This document shows positions 27,901-40,702 of a DNA stretch of 64,000 nt, in pieces. The notes beneath the pieces are model-generated. The model was not told the origin of the DNA. It was given only the letters and a program-made list of their open reading frames with translations, and did not search any database. Every line of letters begins with the position of its first letter. Within the stretch, counting starts at the first letter, position 1. The translations under genes and the position numbers were made by a program. Source of the DNA: Aradus depressus (Eukaryota > Arthropoda > Insecta > Hemiptera > Aradidae); assembly GCA_963662175.1 (NCBI GenBank), contig OY759219.1:45190675-45254674 (forward strand), written 5' to 3'.

Positions 27901-28407
27901 AGAGTTATGTGGGAACGTACAGCAGACCAATGTATACGTCAGACACATTACCTCTCTTGGTGGGGTCTAATTGAAGAAGAGTTAAGTGGGAACGTACAGC
28001 AGACCAATGTACACTTCAGACACATTACCTATTTTGGTTTGGGGCTAGTTGAAGAAGAGTTATGTGGGAACTTACAGCAGACCAATGTACACTTCACACA
28101 CATTACCTATTTTGGTTTGGGGCTAGTTGAAGAAGAGTTATGTGTGAAGGAACAGCAGACCAATGTACACGTCAGACACATTACCTCTCTTGGTGGGGTC
28201 TAATTGAAGAAGAGTTAAGTGGGAACGTACAGCAGACCAATGTACACTTCAGACACATTACCTATTTTGGTTTGGGGCTAGTTGAAAAAGAGTTATGTGG
28301 GAACTTACAGCAGACTAATGTACACTTCAGACACATTACCTATTTTGGTGGGCGGCTAATTGAAGAAGAGTTATGTGTGAAGGAACAGCAGACCAATGTA
28401 CACGTCA
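24926..28407 (+). repeat. Mosaic satellite segment
   Basis: Ordinary monomers of mixed subfamily with no single dominant period. One stretch, about 25,910-26,470, matches about 35,222-35,780 at an offset near 9,312. Another, 27,877-28,724, is repeated at 28,810-29,657 (offset 933, about 12 monomers). A deletion of about 30 bp lies at 25,768-25,772, where ccaatg joins gggtccaattg and leaves a monomer of about 48 bp. The first monomer with the 20-bp insertion is at 27,761-27,780. No gene is supported. Confidence 0.8.
27761..27780 (+). repeat. First of 26 monomers with a 20-bp telomere-like insertion
   Basis: The bases ctttgggtttacgggttata are inserted between ccaatgtaca and cgtcagacac. I count 26 such monomers, with the inserted segment starting at 27,761, 30,580, 32,933, 37,151, 37,637, 40,122, 40,608, 42,107, 42,516, 44,092, 46,833, 48,329, 49,125, 49,921, 50,873, 52,369, 53,165, 54,117, 55,536, 56,332, 57,128, 57,846, 58,409, 59,205, 60,001 and 61,108. 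None occurs before 27.7 kb or after 61.2 kb. Two (42,107 and 44,092) share one substitution. One origin followed by spread in duplicated blocks explains this. Confidence 0.92.
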
Positions 28408-30760
28408 GACACATTACCTCTTTTGGTGGGGTTTTAATTGAAGAAGAGTTATGTGAAAGGAACAGCAGACCAATGTATACGTCAGACACAATACCTCTTT
28501 TGGTAGGGAGCTAATTGAAGAAGAGTTATGTGTGAAAGAACAGCAGACCAATGTACACGTCAGACACAATACCTCTTTTGGTGAGGGGCTAATTGAAGAA
28601 GAGTTATGTGTGAAGGAACAGTAGACCAATGTACACGTCAGACACATTACCTATTTTTGTGGGGAGCTAATTGAAGAAGAGTTATGTGTGAAGGAAAGGT
28701 AGCCCAATGTACACTTCACACACATTACCTATTTTGGTTTGGGGCTAGTTGAAGAAGAGTTATGTGGGAACGTACATCAGACTAATGTACACTTCAGACA
28801 CATTACCTATTTTGGTTGGGGGCTAGTTGAAGAAGAGTTATGTGGGAACGTACAGCAGACCAATGTATACGTCAGACACATTACCTCTCTTGGTGGGGTC
28901 TAATTGAAGAAGAGTTAAGTGGGAACGTACAGCAGACCAATGTACACTTCAGACACATTACCTATTTTGGTTTGGGGCTAGTTGAAGAAGAGTTATGTGG
29001 GAACTTACAGCAGACCAATGTACACTTCACACACATTACCTATTTTGGTTTGGGGCTAGTTGAAGAAGAGTTATGTGTGAAGGAACAGCAGACCAATGTA
29101 CACGTCAGACACATTACCTCTCTTGGTGGGGTCTAATTGAAGAAGAGTTAAGTGGGAACGTACAGCAGACCAATGTACACTTCAGACACATTACCTATTT
29201 TGGTTTGGGGCTAGTTGAAGAAGAGTTATGTGGGAACTTACAGCAGACTAATGTACACTTCAGACACATTACCTATTTTGGTGGGCGGCTAATTGAAGAA
29301 GAGTTATGTGTGAAGGAACAGCAGACCAATGTACACGTCAGACACATTACCTCTTTTGGTGGGGTTTTAATTGAAGAAGAGTTATGTGAAAGGAACAGCA
29401 GACCAATGTATACGTCAGACACAATACCTCTTTTGGTAGGGAGCTAATTGAAGAAGAGTTATGTGTGAAAGAACAGCAGACCAATGTACACGGCAGACAC
29501 AATACCTCTTTTGGTGAGGGGCTAATTGAAGAAGAGGTATGTGTGAAGGAACAGTAGACCAATGTACACGTCAGACACATTACCTATTTTTGTGGGGAGC
29601 TAATTGAAGAAGAGTTATGTGTGAAGGAAAGGTAGCCCAATGTACACGTCAGACAGATTACTTCTTTTGGTGGGGAGCTAATTGAAGAAGAGTTATGTGT
29701 GAAGGAACAGCAGACCAATGTACACGTCAGACACATTACCTCTTTTGGTGGGGGGCTAATTGAAGAAGAGTTATGTGTGAAGGAACAGCAGACCCATGTA
29801 CACGTCAGATACATTACCTCTTTTGGTGGGGGGCTAATTGAAGAAGAGTTATGTGTGTAGGAACAGGAGACCAATGTACACGTCAGACACATTACCTCAT
29901 TTGGTAGGGAGCTAATTGAAGAAGAGTTATGTGTGAAAAAACAGCAGACCAATGTACACGTCAGACACATTTCCTCTATTGGTGATGAGCTAATTGAATA
30001 AGAGTCATGTGCGAACGAACAGCAGACCAATGTACACGTCAGACACCACACCTCTTTTGGTGGGGGGCTAATTGAAGAAGAGTTATGTGTGAAGGAACAG
30101 GAGACCAATGTACACAACAAACACGTTACCTCTTTTGGTGGGGTCTAATTGAAGTAGAGTTAGGTGGGAACGTACAGCAGACCATTGTATACGTCAGACA
30201 CCTTACCTCTTTTGGTGGGCGGCTAATTGAAGAAGAGTTATGACTGAAGGAACAGCAGACCAATGTACACGTCAGACACATTACCTCTTTTGGTGGGGTT
30301 CTAATTGAAGAAGAGTTATGTGAAAGGAACAGCAGACCAATGTATACGTCAGACACAATACCTCTTTTGGTAGGGAGCTAATTGAAGAAGGGTTATGTGT
30401 GAAGGAACAGCAGACCAATGTACACGACAGACACAATACCTCTTTTGGTGGGGCCCAATTGAAGAAGAGTAATGTTGGAACGTACAGCAGACCAAAGTAC
30501 ACGTCAGACACAATACCTCTTTTGGTGGGCGGCTAATTGAGGAAGAGTTATGTGGGAACGTACAGCAGACCAATGTACACTTTGGGTTTACGGGTTATAC
30601 GTCAGACACATTACCTCTTTTGGTGGGGTTCTAATTGAAGAAGAGTTATGTGTGAAGGAACAGCAGACCAATGTACACGTCAGACACATTACCTCTTTTT
30701 TTGGGGAGCTAATTGAAGAAGAGTTATGTGTGAAGGAACAGTAGCCCAATGTACACGTCA
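28408..30760 (+). repeat. 2,353-bp tandem duplication, unit 1
   Basis: About 30 monomers, directly repeated at 30,761-33,113. Landmarks keeping the 2,353-bp offset include gaagaggtatgtg near 29,531, the cagacccatg monomer near 29,790, acaacaaacacgttacc near 30,115 and the 20-bp insertion at 30,580-30,599. Inside the unit, the first ~850 bp repeat material from 27,877 at an offset of 933 bp. Confidence 0.88.
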
Positions 30761-33113
30761 GACACATTACCTCTTTTGGTGGGGTTTTAATTGAAGAAGA
30801 GTTATGTGAAAGGAACAGCAGACCAATGTATACGTCAGACACAATACCTCTTTTGGTAGGGAGCTAATTGAAGAAGAGTTATGTGTGAAAGAACAGCAGA
30901 CCAATGTACACGTCAGACACAATACCTCTTTTGGTGAGGGGCTAATTGAAGAAGAGTTATGTGTGAAGGAACAGTAGACCAATGTACACGTCAGACACAT
31001 TACCTATTTTTGTGGGGAGCTAATTGAAGAAGAGTTATGTGTGAAGGAAAGGTAGCCCAATGTACACTTCACACACATTACCTATTTTGGTTTGGGGCTA
31101 GTTGAAGAAGAGTTATGTGGGAACGTACATCAGACTAATGTACACTTCAGACACATTACCTATTTTGGTTGGGGGCTAGTTGAAGAAGAGTTATGTGGGA
31201 ACGTACAGCAGACCAATGTATACGTCAGACACATTACCTCTCTTGGTGGGGTCTAATTGAAGAAGAGTTAAGTGGGAACGTACAGCAGACCAATGTACAC
31301 TTCAGACACATTACCTATTTTGGTTTGGGGCTAGTTGAAGAAGAGTTATGTGGGAACTTACAGCAGACCAATGTACACTTCACACACATTACCTATTTTG
31401 GTTTGGGGCTAGTTGAAGAAGAGTTATGTGTGAAGGAACAGCAGACCAATGTACACGTCAGACACATTACCTCTCTTGGTGGGGTCTAATTGAAGAAGAG
31501 TTAAGTGGGAACGTACAGCAGACCAATGTACACTTCAGACACATTACCTATTTTGGTTTGGGGCTAGTTGAAGAAGAGTTATGTGGGAACTTACAGCAGA
31601 CTAATGTACACTTCAGACACATTACCTATTTTGGTGGGCGGCTAATTGAAGAAGAGTTATGTGTGAAGGAACAGCAGACCAATGTACACGTCAGACACAT
31701 TACCTCTTTTGGTGGGGTTTTAATTGAAGAAGAGTTATGTGAAAGGAACAGCAGACCAATGTATACGTCAGACACAATACCTCTTTTGGTAGGGAGCTAA
31801 TTGAAGAAGAGTTATGTGTGAAAGAACAGCAGACCAATGTACACGGCAGACACAATACCTCTTTTGGTGAGGGGCTAATTGAAGAAGAGGTATGTGTGAA
31901 GGAACAGTAGACCAATGTACACGTCAGACACATTACCTATTTTTGTGGGGAGCTAATTGAAGAAGAGTTATGTGTGAAGGAAAGGTAGCCCAATGTACAC
32001 GTCAGACAGATTACTTCTTTTGGTGGGGAGCTAATTGAAGAAGAGTTATGTGTGAAGGAACAGCAGACCAATGTACACGTCAGACACATTACCTCTTTTG
32101 GTGGGGGGCTAATTGAAGAAGAGTTATGTGTGAAGGAACAGCAGACCCATGTACACGTCAGATACATTACCTCTTTTGGTGGGGGGCTAATTGAAGAAGA
32201 GTTATGTGTGTAGGAACAGGAGACCAATGTACACGTCAGACACATTACCTCATTTGGTAGGGAGCTAATTGAAGAAGAGTTATGTGTGAAAAAACAGCAG
32301 ACCAATGTACACGTCAGACACATTTCCTCTATTGGTGATGAGCTAATTGAATAAGAGTCATGTGCGAACGAACAGCAGACCAATGTACACGTCAGACACC
32401 ACACCTCTTTTGGTGGGGGGCTAATTGAAGAAGAGTTATGTGTGAAGGAACAGGAGACCAATGTACACAACAAACACGTTACCTCTTTTGGTGGGGTCTA
32501 ATTGAAGTAGAGTTAGGTGGGAACGTACAGCAGACCATTGTATACGTCAGACACCTTACCTCTTTTGGTGGGCGGCTAATTGAAGAAGAGTTATGACTGA
32601 AGGAACAGCAGACCAATGTACACGTCAGACACATTACCTCTTTTGGTGGGGTTCTAATTGAAGAAGAGTTATGTGAAAGGAACAGCAGACCAATGTATAC
32701 GTCAGACACAATACCTCTTTTGGTAGGGAGCTAATTGAAGAAGGGTTATGTGTGAAGGAACAGCAGACCAATGTACACGACAGACACAATACCTCTTTTG
32801 GTGGGGCCCAATTGAAGAAGAGTAATGTTGGAACGTACAGCAGACCAAAGTACACGTCAGACACAATACCTCTTTTGGTGGGCGGCTAATTGAGGAAGAG
32901 TTATGTGGGAACGTACAGCAGACCAATGTACACTTTGGGTTTACGGGTTATACGTCAGACACATTACCTCTTTTGGTGGGGTTCTAATTGAAGAAGAGTT
33001 ATGTGTGAAGGAACAGCAGACCAATGTACACGTCAGACACATTACCTCTTTTTTTGGGGAGCTAATTGAAGAAGAGTTATGTGTGAAGGAACAGTAGCCC
33101 AATGTACACGTCA
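30761..33113 (+). repeat. 2,353-bp tandem duplication, unit 2
   Basis: Second copy of 28,408-30,760, with the 20-bp insertion now at 32,933-32,952. The match ends at 33,113, where this copy reads cgtcatacac and the first read cgtcagacac. Rare variants shared at the exact offset indicate a single block duplication rather than independent monomer changes. Confidence 0.88.
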
Positions 33114-36100
33114 TACACATTACCTCTTTTGATATGGAGCTAATTGAATAAGAGTCATGTGTGAACGAACAGCACACCAATGTACACGTCAGACACAATA
33201 CCTTTTTTGGTGGGGTCCAATTGAAGAAGAGTAATGTGGGAACGTACAGCAGACCAATGTACACTTCAGACACATTACCTATTTTGGTTTGGGGCTAGTT
33301 GAAGAAGAGTTAGGTGGGAACGTATAGCAGACCAATGCACACGTCAGACACATTACCTCTCTTGGTGGGGTCTAATTGAAGAAGAGTTAAGTGGGAACGT
33401 ACAGCAGACCAATGTACACTTCAGACACATTACCTATTTTGGTTTGGGGCTAGTTGAAGAAGAGTTATGTGGGAACTTACAGCAGACCAATGTACACTTC
33501 ACACACATTACATATTTTGGTTTGGGGCTAGTTGAAGAAGAGTTATGTGGGAACGTACATCAGACTAATGTACACTTCAGACACATTACCTATTTTGGTT
33601 GGGGGCTAGTTGAAGAAGAGTTATGTGGGAACGTACAGCAGACCAATGTATACGTCAGACGCATTACCATATTTCGTGGGGGCTAATTGAGGAAGAGTTA
33701 TGTGGGAACGTACAGCAGACCAATGTATACGTAAGACACATTACCTCTTTTGGTAGGGGGCTAATTGAAGAAGAGTTATGTGGGAAGGAACAGCAGACCA
33801 ATGTATACGTCAGACACCTTACCTCCTTTGGTGTGCGGCTAATTGAAGAAGAGTTAGGTGGGAACGTACAGCAGACCAATGTATACGTCAGACACCTTAC
33901 CTCTTTTGGTGGGCGGCTAATTGAAGAAGAGTTATGTGTGAAGGAACAGCAGACCAATGTACACGTCAGACACATTACCTCTTTTGGTGGGGTTTTAATT
34001 GAAGAAGAGTTATGTGAAAGGAACAGCAGACCAATGTATACGTCAGACACAATACCTCTTTTGGTAGGGAGCTAATTGAAGAAGAGTTATGTGTGAAAGA
34101 ACAGCAGACCAATGTACACGTCAGACACAATACCTCTTTTGGTGAGGGGCTAATTGAAGAAGAGTTATGTGTGAAGGAACAGCAGACCAATGTACACGTC
34201 AGACACATTACCTATTTTTGTGGGGAGCTAATTGAAGAAGAGTTATGTGTGAAGGAAAGGTAGCCCAATGTACACGTCAGACACATTACTTCTTTTGGTG
34301 GGGAGCTAATTGAAGAAGAGTTATGTGTGAAGGAACAGCAGACCAATGTACACGTCAGACACATTACCTCTTTTGGTGGGGGGCTAATTGAAGAAGAGTT
34401 ATGTGTGAAGGAACAGCAGACCAATGTACACGTCAGATACATTACCTCTTTTGGTGGGGGGCTAATTGAAGAAGAGTTATGTGTGAAGGAACAGGAGACC
34501 AATGTACACGTCAGACACATTACCTCTTTTGGTAGGGAGCTAATTGAAGAAGAGTTATGTGTGAAAGAACAGCAGACCAATGTACACGTCAGACACAATA
34601 CCTCTTTTGGTGAGGGGCTAATTGAAGAAGAGTTATGTGTGAAGGAACAGCAGACCAATGTACACGTCAGACACATTACCTATTTTTGTGGGGAGCTAAT
34701 TGAAGAAGAGTTATGTGTGAAGGAAAGGTAGCCCAATGTACACGTCAGACACATTACTTCTTTTGGTGGGGAGCTAATTGAAGAAGAGTTATGTGTGAAG
34801 GAACAGCAGACCAATGTACACGTCAGACACATTACCTCTTTTGGTGGGGGGCTAATTGAAGAAGAGTTATGTGTGAAGGAACAGCAGACCAATGTACACG
34901 TCAGACACATTACCTCTTTTGGTGGGGGGCTAATTGAAGAAGAGTTATGTGTGAAGGAACAGCAGACCAATGTACACGTCAGATACATTACCTCTTTTGG
35001 TGGGGGGCTAATTGAAGAAGAGTTATGTGTGAAGGAACAGGAGACCAATGTACACGTCAGACACATTACCTCTTTTGGTAGGGAGCTAATTGAAGAAGAG
35101 TTATGTGTGAAGGAACAGCAGACCAATGTACACGTCAGACACATTACCTCTTTTGGTGATGAGCTAATTGAATGAGAGTCATGTGTGAACGAACAGCAGA
35201 CCAATGTACACGTCAGACACAATACCTCTTTTGGTAGGGGGCAAATTGAGGAAGAGTTATGTGGGAACGTACAGCATACCAATGTACACGTCAGACACTT
35301 TACCTCTTTTGGAGGGTCTAATTGAAGAAGAGTTAGGTGAGAAGGAAAAGCAGACCAATGTACACGTCAGACACATTACCTCTTTTGGTGGGGGCTAATT
35401 GAAGAAGAGTTATGTGGGAACGTACAGCAGGCCAATGTACACTTCAGACACATTTCCTCTTATGGTGCGGGCCTAATTGAAGAAGAGTTATGTGGGAACG
35501 TACAGCAGACCGATGTACACGTCAGATACATTACCTCTTTTGGAGGGTTTAATTGAAGAAGAGTTAGGTGGGAACGTATAGCAGACCAATGCACACGTCA
35601 GACACATTACCTCTCTTGGTGGGGTCTAATTGAAGAAGAGTTAAGTGGGAACGTACAGCAGACCAATGTACACTTCAGACACATTACCTATTTTGGTTTG
35701 GGGCTAGTTGAAGAAGAGTTATGTGGGAACTTACAGCAGACCAATGTACACTTCACACACATTACCTATTTTGGTTGGGGGCTAGTTGAAGAAGAGTTAT
35801 GTGGGAACGTACAGCAGACCAATGTATACGTCAGACGCATTACCATATTTCGTGGGGGCTAATTGAGGAAGAGTTATGTGGGAACGTACAGCAGACCAAT
35901 GTATACGTCAGACACATTACCTCTTTTGGTAGGGGGCTAATTGAAGAAGAGTTATGTGGGAAGGAACAGCAGACCAATGTATACGTCAGACACCTTACCT
36001 CCTTTGGTGTGCGGCTAATTGAAGAAGAGTTAGGTGGGAACGTACAGCAGACCAATGTATACGTCAGACACCTTACCTCTTTGGTGGGCGGCTAATTGAA

Positions 36101-36670
36101 GAAGAGTTATGTGTGAAGGAACAGCAGACCAATGTACACGTCAGACACATTACCTCTTTTGGTGGGGTTTTAATTGAAGAAGAGTTATGTGAAAGGAACA
36201 GCAGACCAATGTATACGTCAGACACAATACCTCTTTTCGTAGGGAGCTAATTGAAGAAGAGTTATGTGTGAAAGAACAGCAGACCAATGTACACGTCAGA
36301 CACAATACCTCTTTTGGTGAGGGGCTAATTGAAGAAGAGTTATGTGTGAAGGAACAGTAGACCAATGTACACGTCAGACACATTACCTATTTTTGTGGGG
36401 AGCTAATTGAAGAAGAGTTATGTGTGAAGGAAAGGTAGCCCAATGTACACGTCAGACAGATTACTTCTTTTGGTGGGGAGCTAATTGAAGAAGAGTTATG
36501 TGTGAAGGAACAGCAGACCAATGTACACGTCAGACACATTACCTCTTTTGGTGGGGGGCTAATTGAAGAAGAGTTATGTGTGAAGGAACAGCAGACCAAT
36601 GTACACGTCAGATACATTACCTCTTTTGGTGGGGGGCTAATTGAAGAAGAGTTATGTGTGTAGGAACAGG
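33114..36670 (+). repeat. Mosaic segment with 468-bp six-monomer repeat
   Basis: At 34,093-34,560 six monomers (468 bp = 6 x 78) are repeated from 34,561. The second copy has one extra ggtggggggctaattg monomer and runs to about 35,106. The stretch 34,093-35,160 is the cleanest run of gtgtgaaggaacagcag monomers in the window. Both strands stay open over long distances here only because every monomer is 78 bp. The part from 35,222 to about 35,780 matches about 25,910-26,470. No gene is supported. Confidence 0.8.
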
Positions 36671-37731
36671 AGACCAATGTACACGTCAGACACATTACCT
36701 CTTTTGGTAGGGAGCTAATTGAAGAAGAGTTATGTGTGAAAAAACAGCAGACCAATGTACACGTCAGACACATTTCCTCTATTGGTGATGAGCTAATTGA
36801 ATAAGAGTCATGTGCGAACGAACAGCAGACCAATGTACACGTCAGACACCACACCTCTTTTGGTGGGGGGCTAATTGAAGAAGAGTTATGTGTGAAGGAA
36901 CAGGAGACCAATGTACACGTCAAACACATTACCTCTTTTGGTGGGGTCTAATTGAAATAGAGTTAGGTGGGAACGTACAGCAGACCATTGTATACGTGAG
37001 ACACAATACCTCTTTTGGTAGGGAGCTAATTGAAGAAGGGTTATGTGTGAAGGAACAGCAGACCAATGTACACGTCAGACACAATACCTCTTTTGGTGGG
37101 CGGCTAATTGAGGAAGAGTTATGTGGGAACGTACAGCAGACCAATGTACACTTTGGGTTTACGGGTTATACGTCAGACACATTACCTCTTTTGGTGGGGT
37201 TCTAATTGAAGAAGAGTTATGTGTGAAGGAACAGCAGACCAATGTACACGTCAGACACATTACCTCTTTTTGTGGGGAGCTAATTGAAGAAGAGTTATGT
37301 GTGAAGGAACAGTAGCCCAATGTACACGTCATACACATTACCTCTTTTGATATGGAGCTAATTGAATAAGAGTCATGTGTGAACGAACAGCACACCAATG
37401 TACACGTGAGACACAATACCTTTTTTGGTGGGGTCCAATTGAAGAAGAGTAATTTGGGAACGTACAGCAGACCAATGTACACGTCAGACACATTAACATT
37501 TTTGGTGGGGGCTAATTGATGAAGAGTTATGTGGGAACGTACAGTAGACCAATGTATACGTCAGACACATTACCTCTTTTGGTGGGGGGCTAGTTGTAGA
37601 AGAGTTATGTGGGAACGTACAGCAGACCAATGTACACTTTGGGTTTACGGGTTATACGTCAGACACATTACCTCTTTTGGTGGTGGTCTAATTGAAGAAG
37701 AGTAATGTGGGAACGTACAGCAGACCAATGT
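36671..37731 (+). repeat. 2,971-bp offset duplication, copy 1
   Basis: Matches 39,642-40,702 at offset 2,971, including two 20-bp insertion monomers (37,151-37,170 and 37,637-37,656), the gatatggagctaattg monomer near 37,350 and the gagtaatttggg variant near 37,448. Within it, about 36,865-36,980 differs from the other copy although the flanking offset is unchanged. Beyond 37,731 matching resumes at offset 3,127, which is 2,971 plus exactly two monomers. Confidence 0.85.
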
Positions 37732-38186
37732 ATACGTCAGACACATTACCTCTTTTGGTGGGGGCTAATTGAAGAAGAGTTATGTGGGAACGTACAGCAG
37801 CCCAACGTACACTTCAGACACATTACCTCTATCGGTGGGGAGCTAATTGAAGAAGAGTAATGTGTGAAGGAACAGCAGACCAATGTACACGTCAGACACA
37901 ATACATCTGTTGGTGGGGTCTAATTGAAGAAGAGTAATGTGGGAACGTGCAGCAGACCAATGTACACGTGAGACACATTATCATATTTGGTAGGGGGCTA
38001 ATTGAGGAAGAGTTAGGTGGGAACGTACAGCAGACCAATGTATACGTCAGACACCTTACCTCTTTTGGTGGGGAGCTAATTGAAGAAGAGTTATGTGGGA
38101 ACGTGCAGCAGACCAATGTACACGTCAGACACCATATCATATTTGGTAGGGGGCTAATTGAGGAAGAGTTAGGTGGGAACGTACAG
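37732..38186 (+). repeat. Satellite segment matching ~40,860-41,270
   Basis: Continues the duplicated block at offset 3,127. It contains gggaacgtgcagcag monomers and cacattatcatatttggt monomers that recur from about 40,860. The copy here is cut short near 38,187 by the start of the left-type island. Confidence 0.75.
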
Positions 38187-39641
38187 CAGACCAATGTAAA
38201 CGTCAGACACATTACCTCTTTTGGTAGGGGGCTAATTGAAGAAGAGTTATGTGGGCACGTATAGCAGGCCAATGTACACGTCAGACACATTACCTCTTTT
38301 GGTGGGGGCTAATTGAAGAAGAGTTATGTGGGCACATATAGCAGACCAATGTACACGTCAGACGCATTACCATATTTCGTGGGGGCTAATTGAGGAAGAG
38401 TTATGTGGGAACGTACAGCAGACCGATGTATACGTCAGACACATTACCTCTTTTGGTAGGGGGCTAATTGAAGAAGAATTATGTAGGAACGAATGACCAA
38501 CGCACACGTCAAACACATTACCTCTTTTGCTGGGGGGCTAATTGAAGAAGAGTTATGTGTGAAGGAACAGCAGACCAATGTACACGTCAGACACATTACC
38601 TCTTTTGATGGGGGGCTAATTGAAGAAGAGTTATGTGTGAAGGAACAGCAGACCAATGTACACGTCTGACTTTGGTGGGGTCTAATTGAAGAAGAGATAT
38701 GTGGGAACGTACAGCAGACCAATGTATACGTCAGACACATTAACTCTTTTGGTGGGGGTCTAATTGAAGAAAGTTATGTGTGAAGGAACAGCAGACCAAT
38801 GTACACGTCAGACACAATACCTCTTTTGGTGGGGTCTAATTGAAGAGGAGTAAAGTGGGAACGTACAGCAGACCAATGTACCGTTAGACACATTACCATA
38901 TTTGGTGGGGGGCTAATTGAGGAAGAGTTATGTGGGAACGTACAGCAGACCAATGCACACGTCAGACACATTACCTATTTTTGTGGGGAGCTAATTGAAA
39001 AAGAGTTATGTGTGAAGGAAAGGTAGCCCAATGTACACGTCAGACACATTACTTCTTTTGGTAGGGGGCTAATTGAAGAAGAGTTATGTGGGCACGTATA
39101 GCAGGCCAATGTACACGTCAGACACATTACCTCTTTTGGTGGGGGCTAATTGAAGAAGAGTTATGTGGGAACGTACAGCAGGCCAATGTACACTTCAGAC
39201 ACATTGCCTCTTTTGGTGGGGGCTAATTGAAGAAGAGTTATGTGGGAACGTACAGCAGACCAATGTAAACGTCAGACACATTACCTCTTTTGGTAGGGGG
39301 CTAATTGAAGAAGAGTTATGTGGGCACGTATAGCAGGCCAATGTACACTTCAGACACATTACCTCTTTTGGTGGGGGCTAATTGAAGAAGAGTTATGTGG
39401 GCACATATAGCAGACCAATGTACACGTCAGACACATTACCTCTTTTGGTGGGGGCTAATTGAAGAAGAGTTATGTGGGCACGTATAGCAGGCCAATGTAC
39501 ACGTCAGACACATTACCTCTTTTTGTGGGGGCTAATTGAAGAAGAGTTATGTGGGCACGTACAGCAGACCGATGTACACGTCAGATACATAACCTCTTTT
39601 GGAGGGTCTAATTGAAGAAGAGTTAGGTGGGAACGTATAGC
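38187..39641 (+). repeat. Island of left-domain monomers inside the right half
   Basis: These ~1.4 kb carry subfamilies otherwise confined to the first 19 kb: gggcacgtatagcag, gggcacatatagcag, tgtaccgttagacac, the gcattaccatatttcg unit and the gaattatgtaggaacgaat unit. The order matches the region around 16.3-17.8 kb, with pieces that also fit 4.3-5.0 kb and 14.0-14.3 kb. A private 5-bp loss occurs near 38,493, where gaacgaatagcagacc has become gaacgaatgacc. The island sits between the two copies of the 2,971-bp duplication. Confidence 0.8.
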
Positions 39642-40702
39642 AGACCAATGTACACGTCAGACACATTACCTCTTTTGGTAGGGAGCTAATTGAAGAAGAG
39701 TTATGTGTGAAAAAACAGCAGACCAATGTACACGTCAGACACATTTCCTCTATTGGTGATGAGCTAATTGAATAAGAGTCATGTGCGAACGAACAGCAGA
39801 CCAATGTACACGTCAGACACCACACCTCTTTTGGTGGGCGGCTAATTGAAGAAGAGTTATGACTGAAGGAACAGCAGACCAATGTACACGTCAGACACAT
39901 TACCTCTTTTGGTGGGGTTCTAATTGAAGAAGAGTTATGTGAAAGGAACAGCAGACCAATGTATACGTCAGACACAATACCTCTTTTGGTAGGGAGCTAA
40001 TTGAAGAAGGGTTATGTGTGAAGGAACAGCAGACCAATGTACACGTCAGACACAATACCTCTTTTGGTGGGCGGCTAATTGAGGAAGAGTTATGTGGGAA
40101 CGTACAGCAGCCCAATGTACACTTTGGGTTTACGGGTTATACGTCAGACACATTACCTCTTTTGGTGGGGTTCTAATTGAAGAAGAGTTATGTGTGAAGG
40201 AACAGCAGACCAATGTACACGTCAGACACATTACCTCTTTTTGTGGGGAGCTAATTGAAGAAGAGTTATGTGTGAAGGAACAGTAGCCCAATGTACACGT
40301 CATACACATTACCTCTTTTGATATGGAGCTAATTGAATAAGAGTCATGTGTGAACGAACAGCACACCAATGTACACGTGAGACACAATACCTTTTTTGGT
40401 GGGGTCCAATTGAAGAAGAGTAATTTGGGAACGTACAGCAGACCAATGTACACGTCAGACACATTAACATTTTTGGTGGGGGCTAATTGATGAAGAGTTA
40501 TGTGGGAACGTACAGTAGACCAATGTATACGTCAGACACATTACCTCTTTTGGTGGGGGGCTAGTTGAAGAAGAGTTATGTGGGAACGTACAGCAGACCA
40601 ATGTACACTTTGGGTTTACGGGTTATACGTCAGACACATTACCTCTTTTGGTGGTGGTCTAATTGAAGAAGAGTAATGTGGGAACGTACAGCAGACCAAT
40701 GT
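39642..40702 (+). repeat. 2,971-bp offset duplication, copy 2
   Basis: Second copy of 36,671-37,731, with insertions at 40,122-40,141 and 40,608-40,627. It differs by a two-monomer patch at about 39,836-39,952, which has gttatgactgaaggaac and ggggttctaattg units in place of the two monomers at about 36,865-36,980. After 40,702 this copy has two extra monomers before matching resumes. Confidence 0.85.
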
